A stretch of 44,733 bases of DNA. It comes from Candidatus Gastranaerophilales bacterium (lineage in GTDB: Bacteria; Cyanobacteriota; Vampirovibrionia; Gastranaerophilales; Gastranaerophilaceae). The notes below the pieces were generated by a model. That model did not search any database. It was given only the letters and a program-made list of their open reading frames with translations, and was not told the DNA's origin. Below, one piece after another: positions 1 to 6,652 of the stretch (positions within the stretch are counted from its first letter, which is position 1; each line of letters opens with the position of its first letter). The translations under genes and the position numbers were made by a program. The DNA is taken from positions 1-44,733 of the forward strand of contig JAFVFO010000055.1 of NCBI GenBank assembly GCA_017475485.1, given 5' to 3'.

Positions 1-11
1 AGGGCGGAACA

Positions 12-131
12 GGGTTTTGAAAAAACCCGTTGTGAGCCCGTCTGGCACGAGAAAACTAACGAAGCGTCTGAAAATCTTTGATTTTCAAAAGCGAAGTGCT
101 TAGTTTTCGAGTTGTCAAATTCCAAGACGGG
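12..131. repeat. nested inverted repeats at left end
   Basis: Three stem-forming units are visible. GGGTTTT (12-18) pairs with AAAACCC (22-28). An outer arm CCCGTCTGG (37-45) faces CC-AAGACGGG (122-131). Inside that, GAAAACTAA (51-59) pairs exactly with TTAGTTTTC (100-108), and TGAAAATC (69-76) pairs exactly with GATTTTCA (80-87) around a 3-base loop. Together 37-131 could fold as one long interrupted hairpin, either as DNA cruciform or as RNA. I see no coding frame in it. It resembles in style, but not in sequence, the palindromes at the right end of the window. Confidence 0.6.
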
Positions 132-150
132 GGTACCATATAAATAACAA

Positions 151-172
151 GAGGGTTTCAGCCCTCTTTTTT
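151..172 (+). terminator. intrinsic terminator
   Basis: GAGGG, a short loop and CCCTC are followed by a run of six T. This is a compact Rho-independent terminator for whatever is transcribed rightward from before the window or from the palindromic element just upstream. Confidence 0.7.
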
Positions 173-201
173 AATGCCTTGATTTACTCTAAAAATCCCT
201 A

Positions 202-225
202 TTTGGTAACGAGTTTGGTAACGAA
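202..225 (+). repeat. two tandem 12-mers, TTTGGTAACG motif (left copy)
   Basis: TTTGGTAACGAG is followed immediately by TTTGGTAACGAA. The same motif returns in the same orientation at 1838-1879, on the far side of the Fic gene. Paired direct repeats of this size look like protein-binding sites such as recombinase arm sites or iterons, or the ends of an inserted segment. Function is inferred only from the arrangement. Confidence 0.65.
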
Positions 226-249
226 AAGTTGGCATGAAAAATCTGGTAG

Positions 250-378
250 TTAAATTTCCTTATCAACTCTGCTTTTCGGCATTTTACTCTGCACAACTTT
301 TCTATACTTCTTATAGTCAATGAACTCTAATATATCTTTAACGTCATCTTTATCGCAAGTGGTTCTGACTGAAAGAGG
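250..378 (-). pseudogene. C-terminal gene remnant, unknown protein
   Basis: The minus strand is open from 378 to a TAA at 250-252 and contains no start codon. It reads like genuine protein: Asp/Lys-rich, with the segment DVKDILEFIDYKKYRK followed by a basic tail. I read it as the last ~40 residues of a lost gene. It lies between the TTTGGTAACG repeats and another fragment on the opposite strand, so the original gene was probably cut by a rearrangement. Family not recognised. Confidence 0.35.
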
Positions 379-490
379 TCATGTAACGACTACTAAAGTA
401 TCAACAGAAGAAGGAATTTACCGTATTTTCATATTAGAAAATACAAATGGCAATGGTGGTATCGGTATTTCAGCAATTAGGATAAAGTAA
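320..490 (+). pseudogene. small ORF or C-terminal remnant
   Basis: An ATG at 320 opens a 56-codon frame ending in TAA at 488-490. There is no ribosome binding site and no properly spaced -10 box. The last ~40 residues (EGIYRIFILEN, then a Gly/Asn-rich turn, then GISAIRIK) look like the closing strands of a beta-sandwich, as in adhesin or phage tail proteins. The first part overlaps the opposite-strand remnant, so only the part after about 359 may be truly coding. Either a short real gene or a truncated one. Confidence 0.3.
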
Positions 491-614
491 CTATTAGATA
501 TTGTTGATAATTTTGGTTCAATTTGTAAATAACTTAAGTTAAATTACTTTGTAAGATTAAGTAATATCAATAGATATGGCGAAAATAATGTAGATAACAT
601 ATTGCATACTTGTA

Positions 615-620
615 TATAAT
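615..620 (+). promoter_or_regulatory. -10 box for the Fic gene
   Basis: TATAAT lies 34 bases before the preferred Fic start at 655, giving a short leader that contains the GGAG at 644-647. No convincing -35 is seen. A 12-base perfect palindrome TAACTTAAGTTA sits at 530-541 upstream and might be an operator, but nothing else supports that. Confidence 0.4.
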
Positions 621-654
621 GTGCTATTGTGATGTAAATAATCGGAGAATTGTT

Positions 655-1794
655 ATGGAAGAAAAATTGAATTTAAGTTTGCCGGAAGTTGATTTCAATA
701 GTAACCTTGTACAGTTGATATTGCAGTTGGAAGTATTAAGAAATAATGCTATATCTATTGAAACACAACCTATTTTGTTCAACCAGGTAAAAGCTATTTT
801 TCACATGATAGAGAGCTTACAGTCTGCAAGAATAGAAGGTAATAGAACAACAATTTCCGATTATGTTTCTGCCAAATTTGAGAAGAAAACCAACGCTGAA
901 AGCATTAAAGAGATTGAAAACATTGAAAATACAATAGATTATGTGAACAAGCGCTATGACGAGGATAAGAACTTCAAATTATCAGCTCACTTTATCAAGG
1001 AGCTTCATGCCCTAATTACTAAGGATTTGAAAAACGAAGGAAGTAAAGAGAGTGGAAAATTCAGAACATGTAATGTCAGAATAAATAATGCTATTCATAC
1101 TCCACCTGATATGTTCTTGGTGAATGACTATATGGAGCAGCTAATAGATTGGATTAACAAAGATGATAAGACTCAAATGCAGTTGTTGAAAGTTGCTATT
1201 GCACATCATTGTTTTACTTGGATTCATCCTTTTGATAACGGTAACGGCAGAATGTCAAGAATACTTACTTATACAATGCTAAGACAGTACGGATTTGATA
1301 TGGCATATCTTCTAAATTCAACGGCAGTATTCTGTATGGATAGAAATAAATACTTTGATATGTTGCAGAAAGCTGATGAAGGAGATAATGTTGGTCAATT
1401 AGCTTGGTGTGAATATGTTTTGAACGGTATAAATAACGAAATGTCAAAGGTTTCTAACCTAATGAATAAGACATTCTTCTCGGAGAAAATAGTTAAACCT
1501 GCAATAAATAGAGCTTATGACTTACACTTTATCAGTAACGAATACAAGCAGGTATTACTATTATCACTCAAACAAGACAATAGCTTAATTAAATCTGCCG
1601 ATATTCAAAAGTTATTGAAAGATAAGACTACAAGACAGGTTACATCATTGATTACAAAAATGGTTGAAACCGGGTTGCTTACAAAACCAAAACCAAAGAG
1701 TAGAATGTATATGATAAATCTACTCTCCAAAGATTTAGCAAGAGGTGTTATTGAAGCACTATACAACGAGAAGTTCATTAGTATTGAAAACTGA
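655..1794 (+). CDS. Fic family protein adenylyltransferase (class II)
   Basis: A 379-residue Fic/DOC protein that should transfer AMP from ATP to a hydroxyl side chain of a target protein. The catalytic loop HPFDNGNGRMSR (191-202) is the complete Fic motif. S57-xxx-E61-G62 matches the (S/T)xxxE(G/N) inhibitory helix, here N-terminal, which places it in class II, where Glu blocks the ATP gamma-phosphate site until relieved. The N-terminus resembles the Fic_N domain, and the C-terminal ~90 residues look like a winged-helix DNA-binding segment, a common layout for self-regulating Fic proteins. I chose ATG 655 rather than 610 because GGAG sits 7 bases before it and the upstream residues look non-coding. 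It stops with TGA. It stands alone between direct repeats, and no antitoxin-like partner is visible. Confidence 0.9.
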   Translation: MEEKLNLSLPEVDFNSNLVQLILQLEVLRNNAISIETQPILFNQVKAIFHMIESLQSARIEGNRTTISDYVSAKFEKKTNAESIKEIENIENTIDYVNKRYDEDKNFKLSAHFIKELHALITKDLKNEGSKESGKFRTCNVRINNAIHTPPDMFLVNDYMEQLIDWINKDDKTQMQLLKVAIAHHCFTWIHPFDNGNGRMSRILTYTMLRQYGFDMAYLLNSTAVFCMDRNKYFDMLQKADEGDNVGQLAWCEYVLNGINNEMSKVSNLMNKTFFSEKIVKPAINRAYDLHFISNEYKQVLLLSLKQDNSLIKSADIQKLLKDKTTRQVTSLITKMVETGLLTKPKPKSRMYMINLLSKDLARGVIEALYNEKFISIEN

Positions 1795-1837
1795 TAGTTG
1801 AATACTAATGATGTTTAAGATATAATGCAGATAGCAA

Positions 1838-1879
1838 TTTGATAACTGAATAACAATTTGGTAACGGCTTGGTAGCGAA
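1838..1879 (+). repeat. TTTGGTAACG motif repeats (right copy)
   Basis: TTTGGTAACGG (1857-1867) is followed directly by CTTGGTAGCGAA (1868-1879), and a weaker copy TTTGATAACTGA lies at 1838-1849. They are direct repeats of the pair at 202-225, so the Fic gene and about 1.65 kb are bracketed. Confidence 0.6.
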
Positions 1880-2096
1880 ACTTATTTCATGAGTTAAAAA
1901 TATCAACTTTATCAAATTGACAAGAGGGGTCAAAGAATTTTTGCCCCAAATTTTAAACTATACTTTTTGCAAAATTATGCTTTTAGATTATATGTTAATA
2001 TTCTTGATAAAATTTTACAATAGCCTTAATTCATGTATTCATCATGGTTTTGACTATTTTAATTTTTGAAAAATTTATATTTTTATCCAAATTTGC
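1880..2096. other. gene-free AT-rich spacer
   Basis: No coding frame found on either strand. It holds a small inverted repeat TTGAC..GTCAA (1917-1933) and a 17-base sequence (2007-2023) that recurs at 10786-10802. Confidence 0.4.
2007..2023. repeat. 17-base non-coding repeat, copy 1
   Basis: ATAAAATTTTACAATAG is identical to 10786-10802, and similarity extends a few bases either side (TT-ATAAAA..., ...TTAATT). Both copies lie between genes. Confidence 0.45.
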
Positions 2097-2124
2097 TTGA
2101 AAAACCTGTAAAATTTGATATATT
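2097..2124 (+). promoter_or_regulatory. promoter for the lysozyme gene
   Basis: TTGAAA (2097-2102) and TATATT (2119-2124) are spaced by 16 bases. This predicts a start near 2131 and a leader of about 100 bases that includes the hairpin at 2143-2191. Confidence 0.45.
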
Positions 2125-2142
2125 GAAAATATAAATAAGAAT

Positions 2143-2191
2143 AAAGAGAGTTTAATGAAAATCAAAATATGATATCATTAACTCTCTTTTT
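2143..2191 (+). terminator. hairpin plus T-run in lysozyme leader (terminator or attenuator)
   Basis: AAAGAGAGTT-TAATGA (2143-2158) pairs with TCATTAACTCTCTTT (2175-2189) with one bulge, followed by a T-run. It lies downstream of the predicted promoter and upstream of the lysozyme ribosome binding site. It could therefore end transcription early, or simply be a terminator for transcripts from upstream. Confidence 0.5.
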
Positions 2192-2230
2192 TATTTAAAA
2201 ATTACATTAGTTCAATAAGGAGGATAATAT

Positions 2231-3091
2231 ATGTGGAACGAACAAGACCACCCAAGAGATGAAGATGGAAAATTTACATTTAAAAATAGAGAAAACGGTT
2301 CAAATACAAAAGAAAGCCCTGCAGATGTTTTATATCATCATTCTAAAATCAAAGCTGAAAAAGACAAACAAGAATCTGAATATAAATCTAAGTTGCTAAA
2401 TATTCTGAGCAACAAAGCAAAACCTACAGACGTTTTATATGGAACAACAAAAGAACTTGAAGAGAAAGTTAAAGGATACGGGCTTCAAGACAAGTTAAAA
2501 GGAACAATGACAGGCGGGGCAAGCAATGTTTATATGTCACCAATAAATAGAATGAAAGACAATAATCAATATATGACTCCAATTGAAGAAATGTATAAAA
2601 GACAAAGAGGGTATAGCCCAAATCCAAATTATAAAGTGGATAATAGTGAGTTTACAGATGATATGATAAAAAAGGCAAGAGAATTTATACAAGGCAAAGA
2701 AAAATTTGTATCAAATGCATACAAACCAACTCCAAATGATGTTTGGACAATTGGTTATGGACATACAAAAAATGTAAAGCCTGGAGATAGAATAACCAAA
2801 GAAGAAGCGGAAAAGTTATATAGGCAAGATTTTAAAGAACATGCTGATGCACTAAAAGCAGTAAAAGTACCACTAACAAAAAATCAAAAAATCGCATTAT
2901 CAAGTTTTGCTTTTAATATGGGAGCTACTGGTTTTAAAAATTCAGATGTTGTAAGAATACTTAATACTGGAGATTATGAAGGGGCTGCCAAAGAACTTCT
3001 TAATTATAATAAACAAAAAGGCAAATTTCTCAAAGGATTGGATAATAGAAGAAGAGCAGAAAATAAACTTTTCTTAACCCCCGATGATTAA
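2231..3091 (+). CDS. phage-type lysozyme (GH24) with phage-structural-like N-terminus
   Basis: A 286-residue protein whose C-terminal half (about 140-286) is a T4/lambdoid-type muramidase cutting the MurNAc-GlcNAc bond of peptidoglycan. Catalytic Glu157, then VWTIGYGHT (171-179), SFAFNMG (225-231) and a terminal RRRAE are family hallmarks. The Asp expected nine residues after the Glu is replaced by a Y-K-P-T-P stretch; Asp170 lies later. The N-terminus starts with HPRDEDGKFT, a motif I associate with phage head or portal proteins, then a charged linker with two copies of a xDVLY segment (31-35 and 66-70). No signal peptide, so export would need a holin or lysis. An exceptionally strong AAGGAGG (2217-2223) precedes ATG 2231. 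Its stop overlaps the convergent neighbour's stop by two bases. Confidence 0.85.
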   Translation: MWNEQDHPRDEDGKFTFKNRENGSNTKESPADVLYHHSKIKAEKDKQESEYKSKLLNILSNKAKPTDVLYGTTKELEEKVKGYGLQDKLKGTMTGGASNVYMSPINRMKDNNQYMTPIEEMYKRQRGYSPNPNYKVDNSEFTDDMIKKAREFIQGKEKFVSNAYKPTPNDVWTIGYGHTKNVKPGDRITKEEAEKLYRQDFKEHADALKAVKVPLTKNQKIALSSFAFNMGATGFKNSDVVRILNTGDYEGAAKELLNYNKQKGKFLKGLDNRRRAENKLFLTPDD

Positions 3092-3456
3092 TTTTTATTA
3101 ACATCCATATAACAACCCAGACCATATATTCCGTTTTTATATGTATCTGAAAGGTTACAATCTTTACGTGGCTTAATTCCTTGTGCTACAAAAAGAATTT
3201 TTAACTCAAGATACGAATTTGCATTTTTACTATTTAAAGGAACACCTAAACTGGTTAATACGGTTTTGCCATTATATACAACATTACCACTTTTGTCCAT
3301 TGTTAAAATGTCAGAATCGTTTTTTGGAGCATATAAATATTCCTTAAGGGTTATTGTTCTGGCTTTGTTATCTTTTGTTGATTGCGATATATTTTTTGCA
3401 CAAACAAAAGAATTTGCAAATATTATTATAAATAGTATAATTAATATTTTCTTCAT
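3088..3456 (-). CDS. small secreted protein, unknown
   Basis: 122 residues with an N-terminal signal peptide (about 1-20, ending FVCA). The mature part has a DKSGNVVYNGK turn and two late cysteines (CNL...GCY) that could form a disulfide. It may be a lipoprotein via the Cys in FVCA, but the lipobox is poor. Paired with the next gene on the same strand, which is also small and secreted. No ribosome binding site at a useful distance; a TAAAAT box lies 6 bases before the ATG, so the mRNA is probably leaderless. Not recognised. Confidence 0.6.
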   Translation of the reverse strand: MKKILIILFIIIFANSFVCAKNISQSTKDNKARTITLKEYLYAPKNDSDILTMDKSGNVVYNGKTVLTSLGVPLNSKNANSYLELKILFVAQGIKPRKDCNLSDTYKNGIYGLGCYMDVNKN

Positions 3457-3462
3457 ATAATG

Positions 3463-3468
3463 ATTTTA
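3463..3468 (-). promoter_or_regulatory. -10 box, leaderless start
   Basis: On the minus strand TAAAAT is separated from the ATG at 3456 by exactly 6 bases. A transcript would begin at or next to the start codon. Confidence 0.5.
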
Positions 3469-3493
3469 AATTACCTTAAATTCTTTGTAAATA

Positions 3494-3898
3494 TCAAATT
3501 ATACATAATTCTTTAACATAAATATCGTCATTAACAAGACAAGGACATGCACAAGCATATCCTTGTTCATTAATATATTCATCTATTAAATTATTATTCT
3601 TGTCGTAAGATTTTGAATGTGCAATTGATATTGTTGTTGGATTTGTACATTCAATTTCATACTTAATAATTTCATAATAAATGGACGTATTATTTATTTC
3701 ATGTAGCTCATTATTTGGTGAATTATAAATTTTAAACCAAGCAGAGACAGTATCGTTATTTTTTGTTATTGAATTTTTATCAACATAGATATAGCTGTTA
3801 ACTTTGCTCCATTGCTGATTATTTTTAGCATTTGAAATTAATCTAAACGATGCAATAAGAGATAAAAATAAAACAAGGATAAAAAGAAATTTTCTCAT
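3494..3898 (-). CDS. surface-adhesin E-like secreted protein
   Basis: 134 residues. A signal sequence (1-24) is followed by a compact domain with W-SKV..YIYVDKNSI, then VSAWFKIYN, then a Cys-containing strand and SKSYDKNNNLI. This order (Trp, Tyr-Asp-Ser-Ile, Trp-Lys, Cys, Tyr-Asp-x-x-Gly/Asn) resembles the adhesin-E/surface-adhesin protein family. The C-terminus is Cys-rich (CACPC, C). Located in the periplasm or on the surface. Function of such proteins outside Haemophilus is not established. Assignment is by motif memory only. Confidence 0.5.
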   Translation of the reverse strand: MRKFLFILVLFLSLIASFRLISNAKNNQQWSKVNSYIYVDKNSITKNNDTVSAWFKIYNSPNNELHEINNTSIYYEIIKYEIECTNPTTISIAHSKSYDKNNNLIDEYINEQGYACACPCLVNDDIYVKELCII

Positions 3899-3904
3899 AT
3901 AATT

Positions 3905-3910
3905 ATTTTA
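3905..3910 (-). promoter_or_regulatory. -10 box, leaderless start
   Basis: TAAAAT on the minus strand, 6 bases before the ATG at 3898. No ribosome binding site is present. Confidence 0.5.
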
Positions 3911-4057
3911 TTTTAATTTTAGATGATTTTCAAGAATAAAACTGCTAAAATCAATTAACATAAATTGATAAATTACTAAAACAAATATTTTTTTCATATT
4001 CAAATTTTAAAATATTTTAAAATCATTGTAAATAATAAAACTTGATATTTTTTTAGC

Positions 4058-4387
4058 TTATCCCAAATTTATGTTCTTAAAAAATTCCTCAATTTCTCTA
4101 TCAGCATCACTATTGATATATACAACCTTCTCTAGTTCTTCTTTTCTTGGATTGTTTGTGCGTATATCTTCATTTAAAGACAGTTCATAGTGTTCACCAT
4201 TAATCATAAAGTTAAGATCTTCCCGCATATAAAAGAATTTTTTATCACAATATGAAATTCCTTCAATCTCGCCATTATCAAAATCTTCTTTTGCAATAAC
4301 ATTTTTTAAATAGTAGTCCGTGTTTATTTCTGTGTCATCTGAGTCTTCAAACTTATCATCAAAAACTCCAATTCATTTTACTTTCAT
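4058..4387 (-). pseudogene. acidic protein gene with TGA at codon 5
   Basis: A 110-codon minus-strand frame starts at ATG 4387 with an AAGGGA about 6 bases upstream, reads M-K-V-K, then TGA (4373-4375), then continues open as IGVFDDKFEDSDD... to TAA at 4058. The body is strongly coding in character: acidic, with balanced hydrophobics (ISYCDKKFFYMRED, INGEHYELSLNED, VVYINSDADREIEEFF). A Trp codon (TGG) at position 5 would restore a sensible start. Most likely a nonsense mutation in a once intact gene of about 109 residues, or a sequencing error. Family not recognised. TGA serves as a normal stop elsewhere in this window. Confidence 0.55.
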
Positions 4388-4409
4388 ATTTTCCCTTTCA
4401 TGGTTAATT

Positions 4410-4637
4410 TTAGATATTTTTTTCTTCTGTGTTATCCGTTTTATCTTCTTTCTCCCCAAATATAACTTCATCCATTCTCTGATTAGCTTCAACTATATCA
4501 GCAGTAATCTTCTTTGACCTTTAATAATCCGGTGAATTCTGTTCGGCGGTATAAATATGGCATTTGCAAGAAAAATTTAAAATATCTTTACACTTCACGC
4601 AAAATATCGGCTGAATTTTAATATAGTTTTTATTACT
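4410..4637 (-). pseudogene. decayed frame with a zinc-ribbon-like Cys cluster
   Basis: On the minus strand a frame runs from 4637 to a TAA at 4410, broken once by TAA at 4521-4523. Before the break is FCVKCKDILNFSCKC, a CxxC...CxC cluster typical of a zinc ribbon. After it comes an amphipathic, charged tail (ADIVEANQRMDEVIFGE...). There is no clear start codon. It lies directly upstream of the other broken gene on the same strand, so the two may be remains of one operon. Coding status is uncertain because alternative frames are also partly open. Confidence 0.35.
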
Positions 4638-4686
4638 TTACTTTTATGTTATGCTGGAATTGAAAATTAGGTTTCTCGGGGTGCTT

Positions 4687-5268
4687 ATGAAAAAAATATT
4701 ATTGGTGATATTATTGGTATTTATAGTAAGCGGTTGTTTTGTATATGCCATACAAAGCAAGCAAACAGTTAATAAAGGAGTTTCTGATATGGATAAAAAA
4801 GTATTGGTTGCATATTTTTCTGCAACAGGAACAACCAAAAAAGTTGCCCAAAATCTGTCTAAAGCACTGAATTGTGATATATATGAAATAAAACCGCTTC
4901 AACCATACACAAGCGCAGATTTAGATTGGACAAACAGCAAGTCAAGAAGTTCTGTTGAAATGAAAGACCGTAAATCAAGACCCGAAATGACATCTGATGA
5001 GATTTCAATCAAAGATTATGATACCATATATCTTGGTTTTCCGATATGGTGGTATGTTGCGCCAACTATTATAAATACATTTCTTGAAAAGCATGACTTT
5101 TCAAACAAAAAAATTGTTTTATTCGCAACGTCCGGCGGAAGCGGGTTTGGTAAAACAATTGATAATTTAAAACCAAGCGTTTCATCATCTGCTGTTATTG
5201 TTGAAGGAGATATTTTGAATAATAACCCTTCGGTTGATGAACTTAAAAAATGGGCTGAGAAATTTTAG
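4687..5268 (+). CDS. flavodoxin-domain lipoprotein
   Basis: 193 residues. A signal peptide ends in the lipobox V14-S-G-C17, so the protein is probably lipid-anchored on the periplasmic side. The rest is a flavodoxin fold: KVLVAYFSATGTTKK (38-52) gives the FMN phosphate loop, and FPIWWYVAPTIINTF and FATSGGSGFGK form the other FMN loops, as in the flavodoxin_4 family. Expected to carry electrons with FMN; the partner is unknown. I chose ATG 4687 over 4651 because the signal peptide and lipobox start there. An exported flavodoxin is uncommon, since FMN must be loaded outside the cytoplasm. Confidence 0.8.
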   Translation: MKKILLVILLVFIVSGCFVYAIQSKQTVNKGVSDMDKKVLVAYFSATGTTKKVAQNLSKALNCDIYEIKPLQPYTSADLDWTNSKSRSSVEMKDRKSRPEMTSDEISIKDYDTIYLGFPIWWYVAPTIINTFLEKHDFSNKKIVLFATSGGSGFGKTIDNLKPSVSSSAVIVEGDILNNNPSVDELKKWAEKF

Positions 5269-5296
5269 GTGCTGAAATAAACAAGGGGTTTTATTA

Positions 5297-6163
5297 ATGC
5301 AGATAAACATTGGTTTTGGAATAAATGACACTTTTTGTCAGCATTGTGCCTGCACTATGGCTTCTATTCTTGCAAATGCTGATAAATCCGATAAATACAG
5401 TTTTTTTATAGTGTATGATAATTTAAAAAAAGAAAGCATTAAAAAATTTGAAAAATTAAAGAATATAAAACCTTTTAAAATCAAATTTATAAAAGTTGAC
5501 CCCTTGGAATTCGGTAATCTTTCAGATATTGCTCCTTTAAATATTTCATATTTTTACAGAATTAAACTTTTTGGTTTAAAGGAAGCAGATAAGATTTTAT
5601 ATTTGGATTCAGATGTAATTATAAGAAATGATATAAAAACTTTGTATGCTACAGATATTGCAAATTCATACCTTGGCGGTGCTAAGGATATTATGTGGGC
5701 TTCATTAAAGAAAAAGTATAAATTATCTGATAATTCAATTTATATTAACAGCGGTGTTTTATTAATCAACACAAAGAAAACCCGAAATATTGATATGCTG
5801 TCTAAAATTAAAGAATTTTTATCGCTTTTTAGTGAATATAAATATAGCGACCAAGATATGATAAATTACATTTTTCAAGAACAGATAAAAGAATTTGATA
5901 TAAAATATAATTTTTGTTATCCGTACATGAATGAATATGATAATGAATATTACAATATTGTTTCTCAAAATCCTTCAATTATTCATTTTATTACGGCAAA
6001 TAAACCATGGGTTGCGGGAAGTAAATGCTTTATGAAGTCTGAATATTTTAAATATTTGGCACTAACCCCTTATTATCAGGATTTTATTGCAAGATATATT
6101 ATTTCAGAACATGAAATAATATTAAATAAGTTGTCGGATTTAGAAAATAAGATTTCCGTATAA
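5297..6163 (+). CDS. family 8 glycosyltransferase
   Basis: 288 residues, GT-A fold of the LgtC/GT8 type. YLDSDV carries the metal-binding D104-x-D106, NSGVLLINT is the acceptor-side strand, and HFITANKPW near residue 232 matches the HxxGxxKPW C-terminal motif in a diverged form. It should transfer a hexose from a UDP-sugar to a glycolipid or glycan, probably for lipopolysaccharide or surface polysaccharide in the cytoplasm. AAGGGG lies about 9 bases before the ATG. It heads a tight forward run with a DUF2085 membrane protein and a secreted protein, but no other polysaccharide genes are near. Confidence 0.85.
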   Translation: MQINIGFGINDTFCQHCACTMASILANADKSDKYSFFIVYDNLKKESIKKFEKLKNIKPFKIKFIKVDPLEFGNLSDIAPLNISYFYRIKLFGLKEADKILYLDSDVIIRNDIKTLYATDIANSYLGGAKDIMWASLKKKYKLSDNSIYINSGVLLINTKKTRNIDMLSKIKEFLSLFSEYKYSDQDMINYIFQEQIKEFDIKYNFCYPYMNEYDNEYYNIVSQNPSIIHFITANKPWVAGSKCFMKSEYFKYLALTPYYQDFIARYIISEHEIILNKLSDLENKISV

Positions 6164-6184
6164 TCAGAATTTGAGATACAACAA

Positions 6185-6652
6185 ATGAGGCAAAAAATCA
6201 GAAAAATCATAATATTATTTTTTTGTTTGTATAGTGCATTTTTCTTTTTGGGAAGTTTATTAGCTCCGATTATGGCATATATGAAACAATACGATTTTTC
6301 CGCATTGTTGACTTCGTTGTACATGTATTCTTGTCATCAGCAGCCTGACCGCTCTTTTTGGATTTTTGGATATCCCATGGCGTTGTGCTCAAGATGTTTT
6401 GGTTTTTATTTCGGTGTAATTGTTTTTGGAATATTTGAATTGTTAAATAAATTAAAGATTAGCTTAAAAACATTTATAATTTTATTGATAATAACTGTAA
6501 TAGATATTATTATAAATTATGGATTACCTCAAAGGTACAATACGGGCAATATAACGAGATTTGTTGTCGGAATGATTATGGGATTGTTATTTGTTGTAAT
6601 TTTGAGCTTTTTACTGAAAAAAGAATGGAGAGTTGTAAGGCATGAAAATTAA
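6185..6652 (+). CDS. DUF2085 membrane protein
   Basis: 155 residues, about four membrane helices. The DUF2085 signature is clear: CHQQPDRSFW at 50-59, then PMALCSRCFGFYFG at 64-77, giving Cys50/His51 and Cys68/Cys71 as a likely metal site at the membrane face. The family's function is unknown. It follows the GT8 gene after 21 bases, and its last 11 bases overlap the next gene, so the three are likely co-transcribed. Confidence 0.85.
   Translation: MRQKIRKIIILFFCLYSAFFFLGSLLAPIMAYMKQYDFSALLTSLYMYSCHQQPDRSFWIFGYPMALCSRCFGFYFGVIVFGIFELLNKLKISLKTFIILLIITVIDIIINYGLPQRYNTGNITRFVVGMIMGLLFVVILSFLLKKEWRVVRHEN

Noticed and set aside
1..140. tmRNA or tRNA 3' end at the left edge
   Set aside because: The GGGGGTACCA and a T-loop-like segment caught the eye, but no acceptor stem, T-stem pairing or anticodon arm can be built.
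578..607. dif-like site for the Xer recombinase
   Set aside because: AATAATGTAGATAACATATT has a dif-like centre, but the two arms do not match the inverted XerC/XerD arm pattern.
655..1794. Fic/antitoxin two-gene module
   Set aside because: The inhibitory helix is inside the Fic protein itself (class II) and no small partner gene with the motif lies next to it.
4373..4375. TGA read as an amino acid
   Set aside because: Fic (1794), the TPR protein (25137) and the kinase (26075) end in TGA at sensible C-termini, and no gene here has several internal TGA.
4320..4517. 65-residue plus-strand ORF
   Set aside because: It is the shadow of the two decayed minus-strand frames; no start signals, and composition is Phe/Ser/Ile-rich as expected of an antisense frame.
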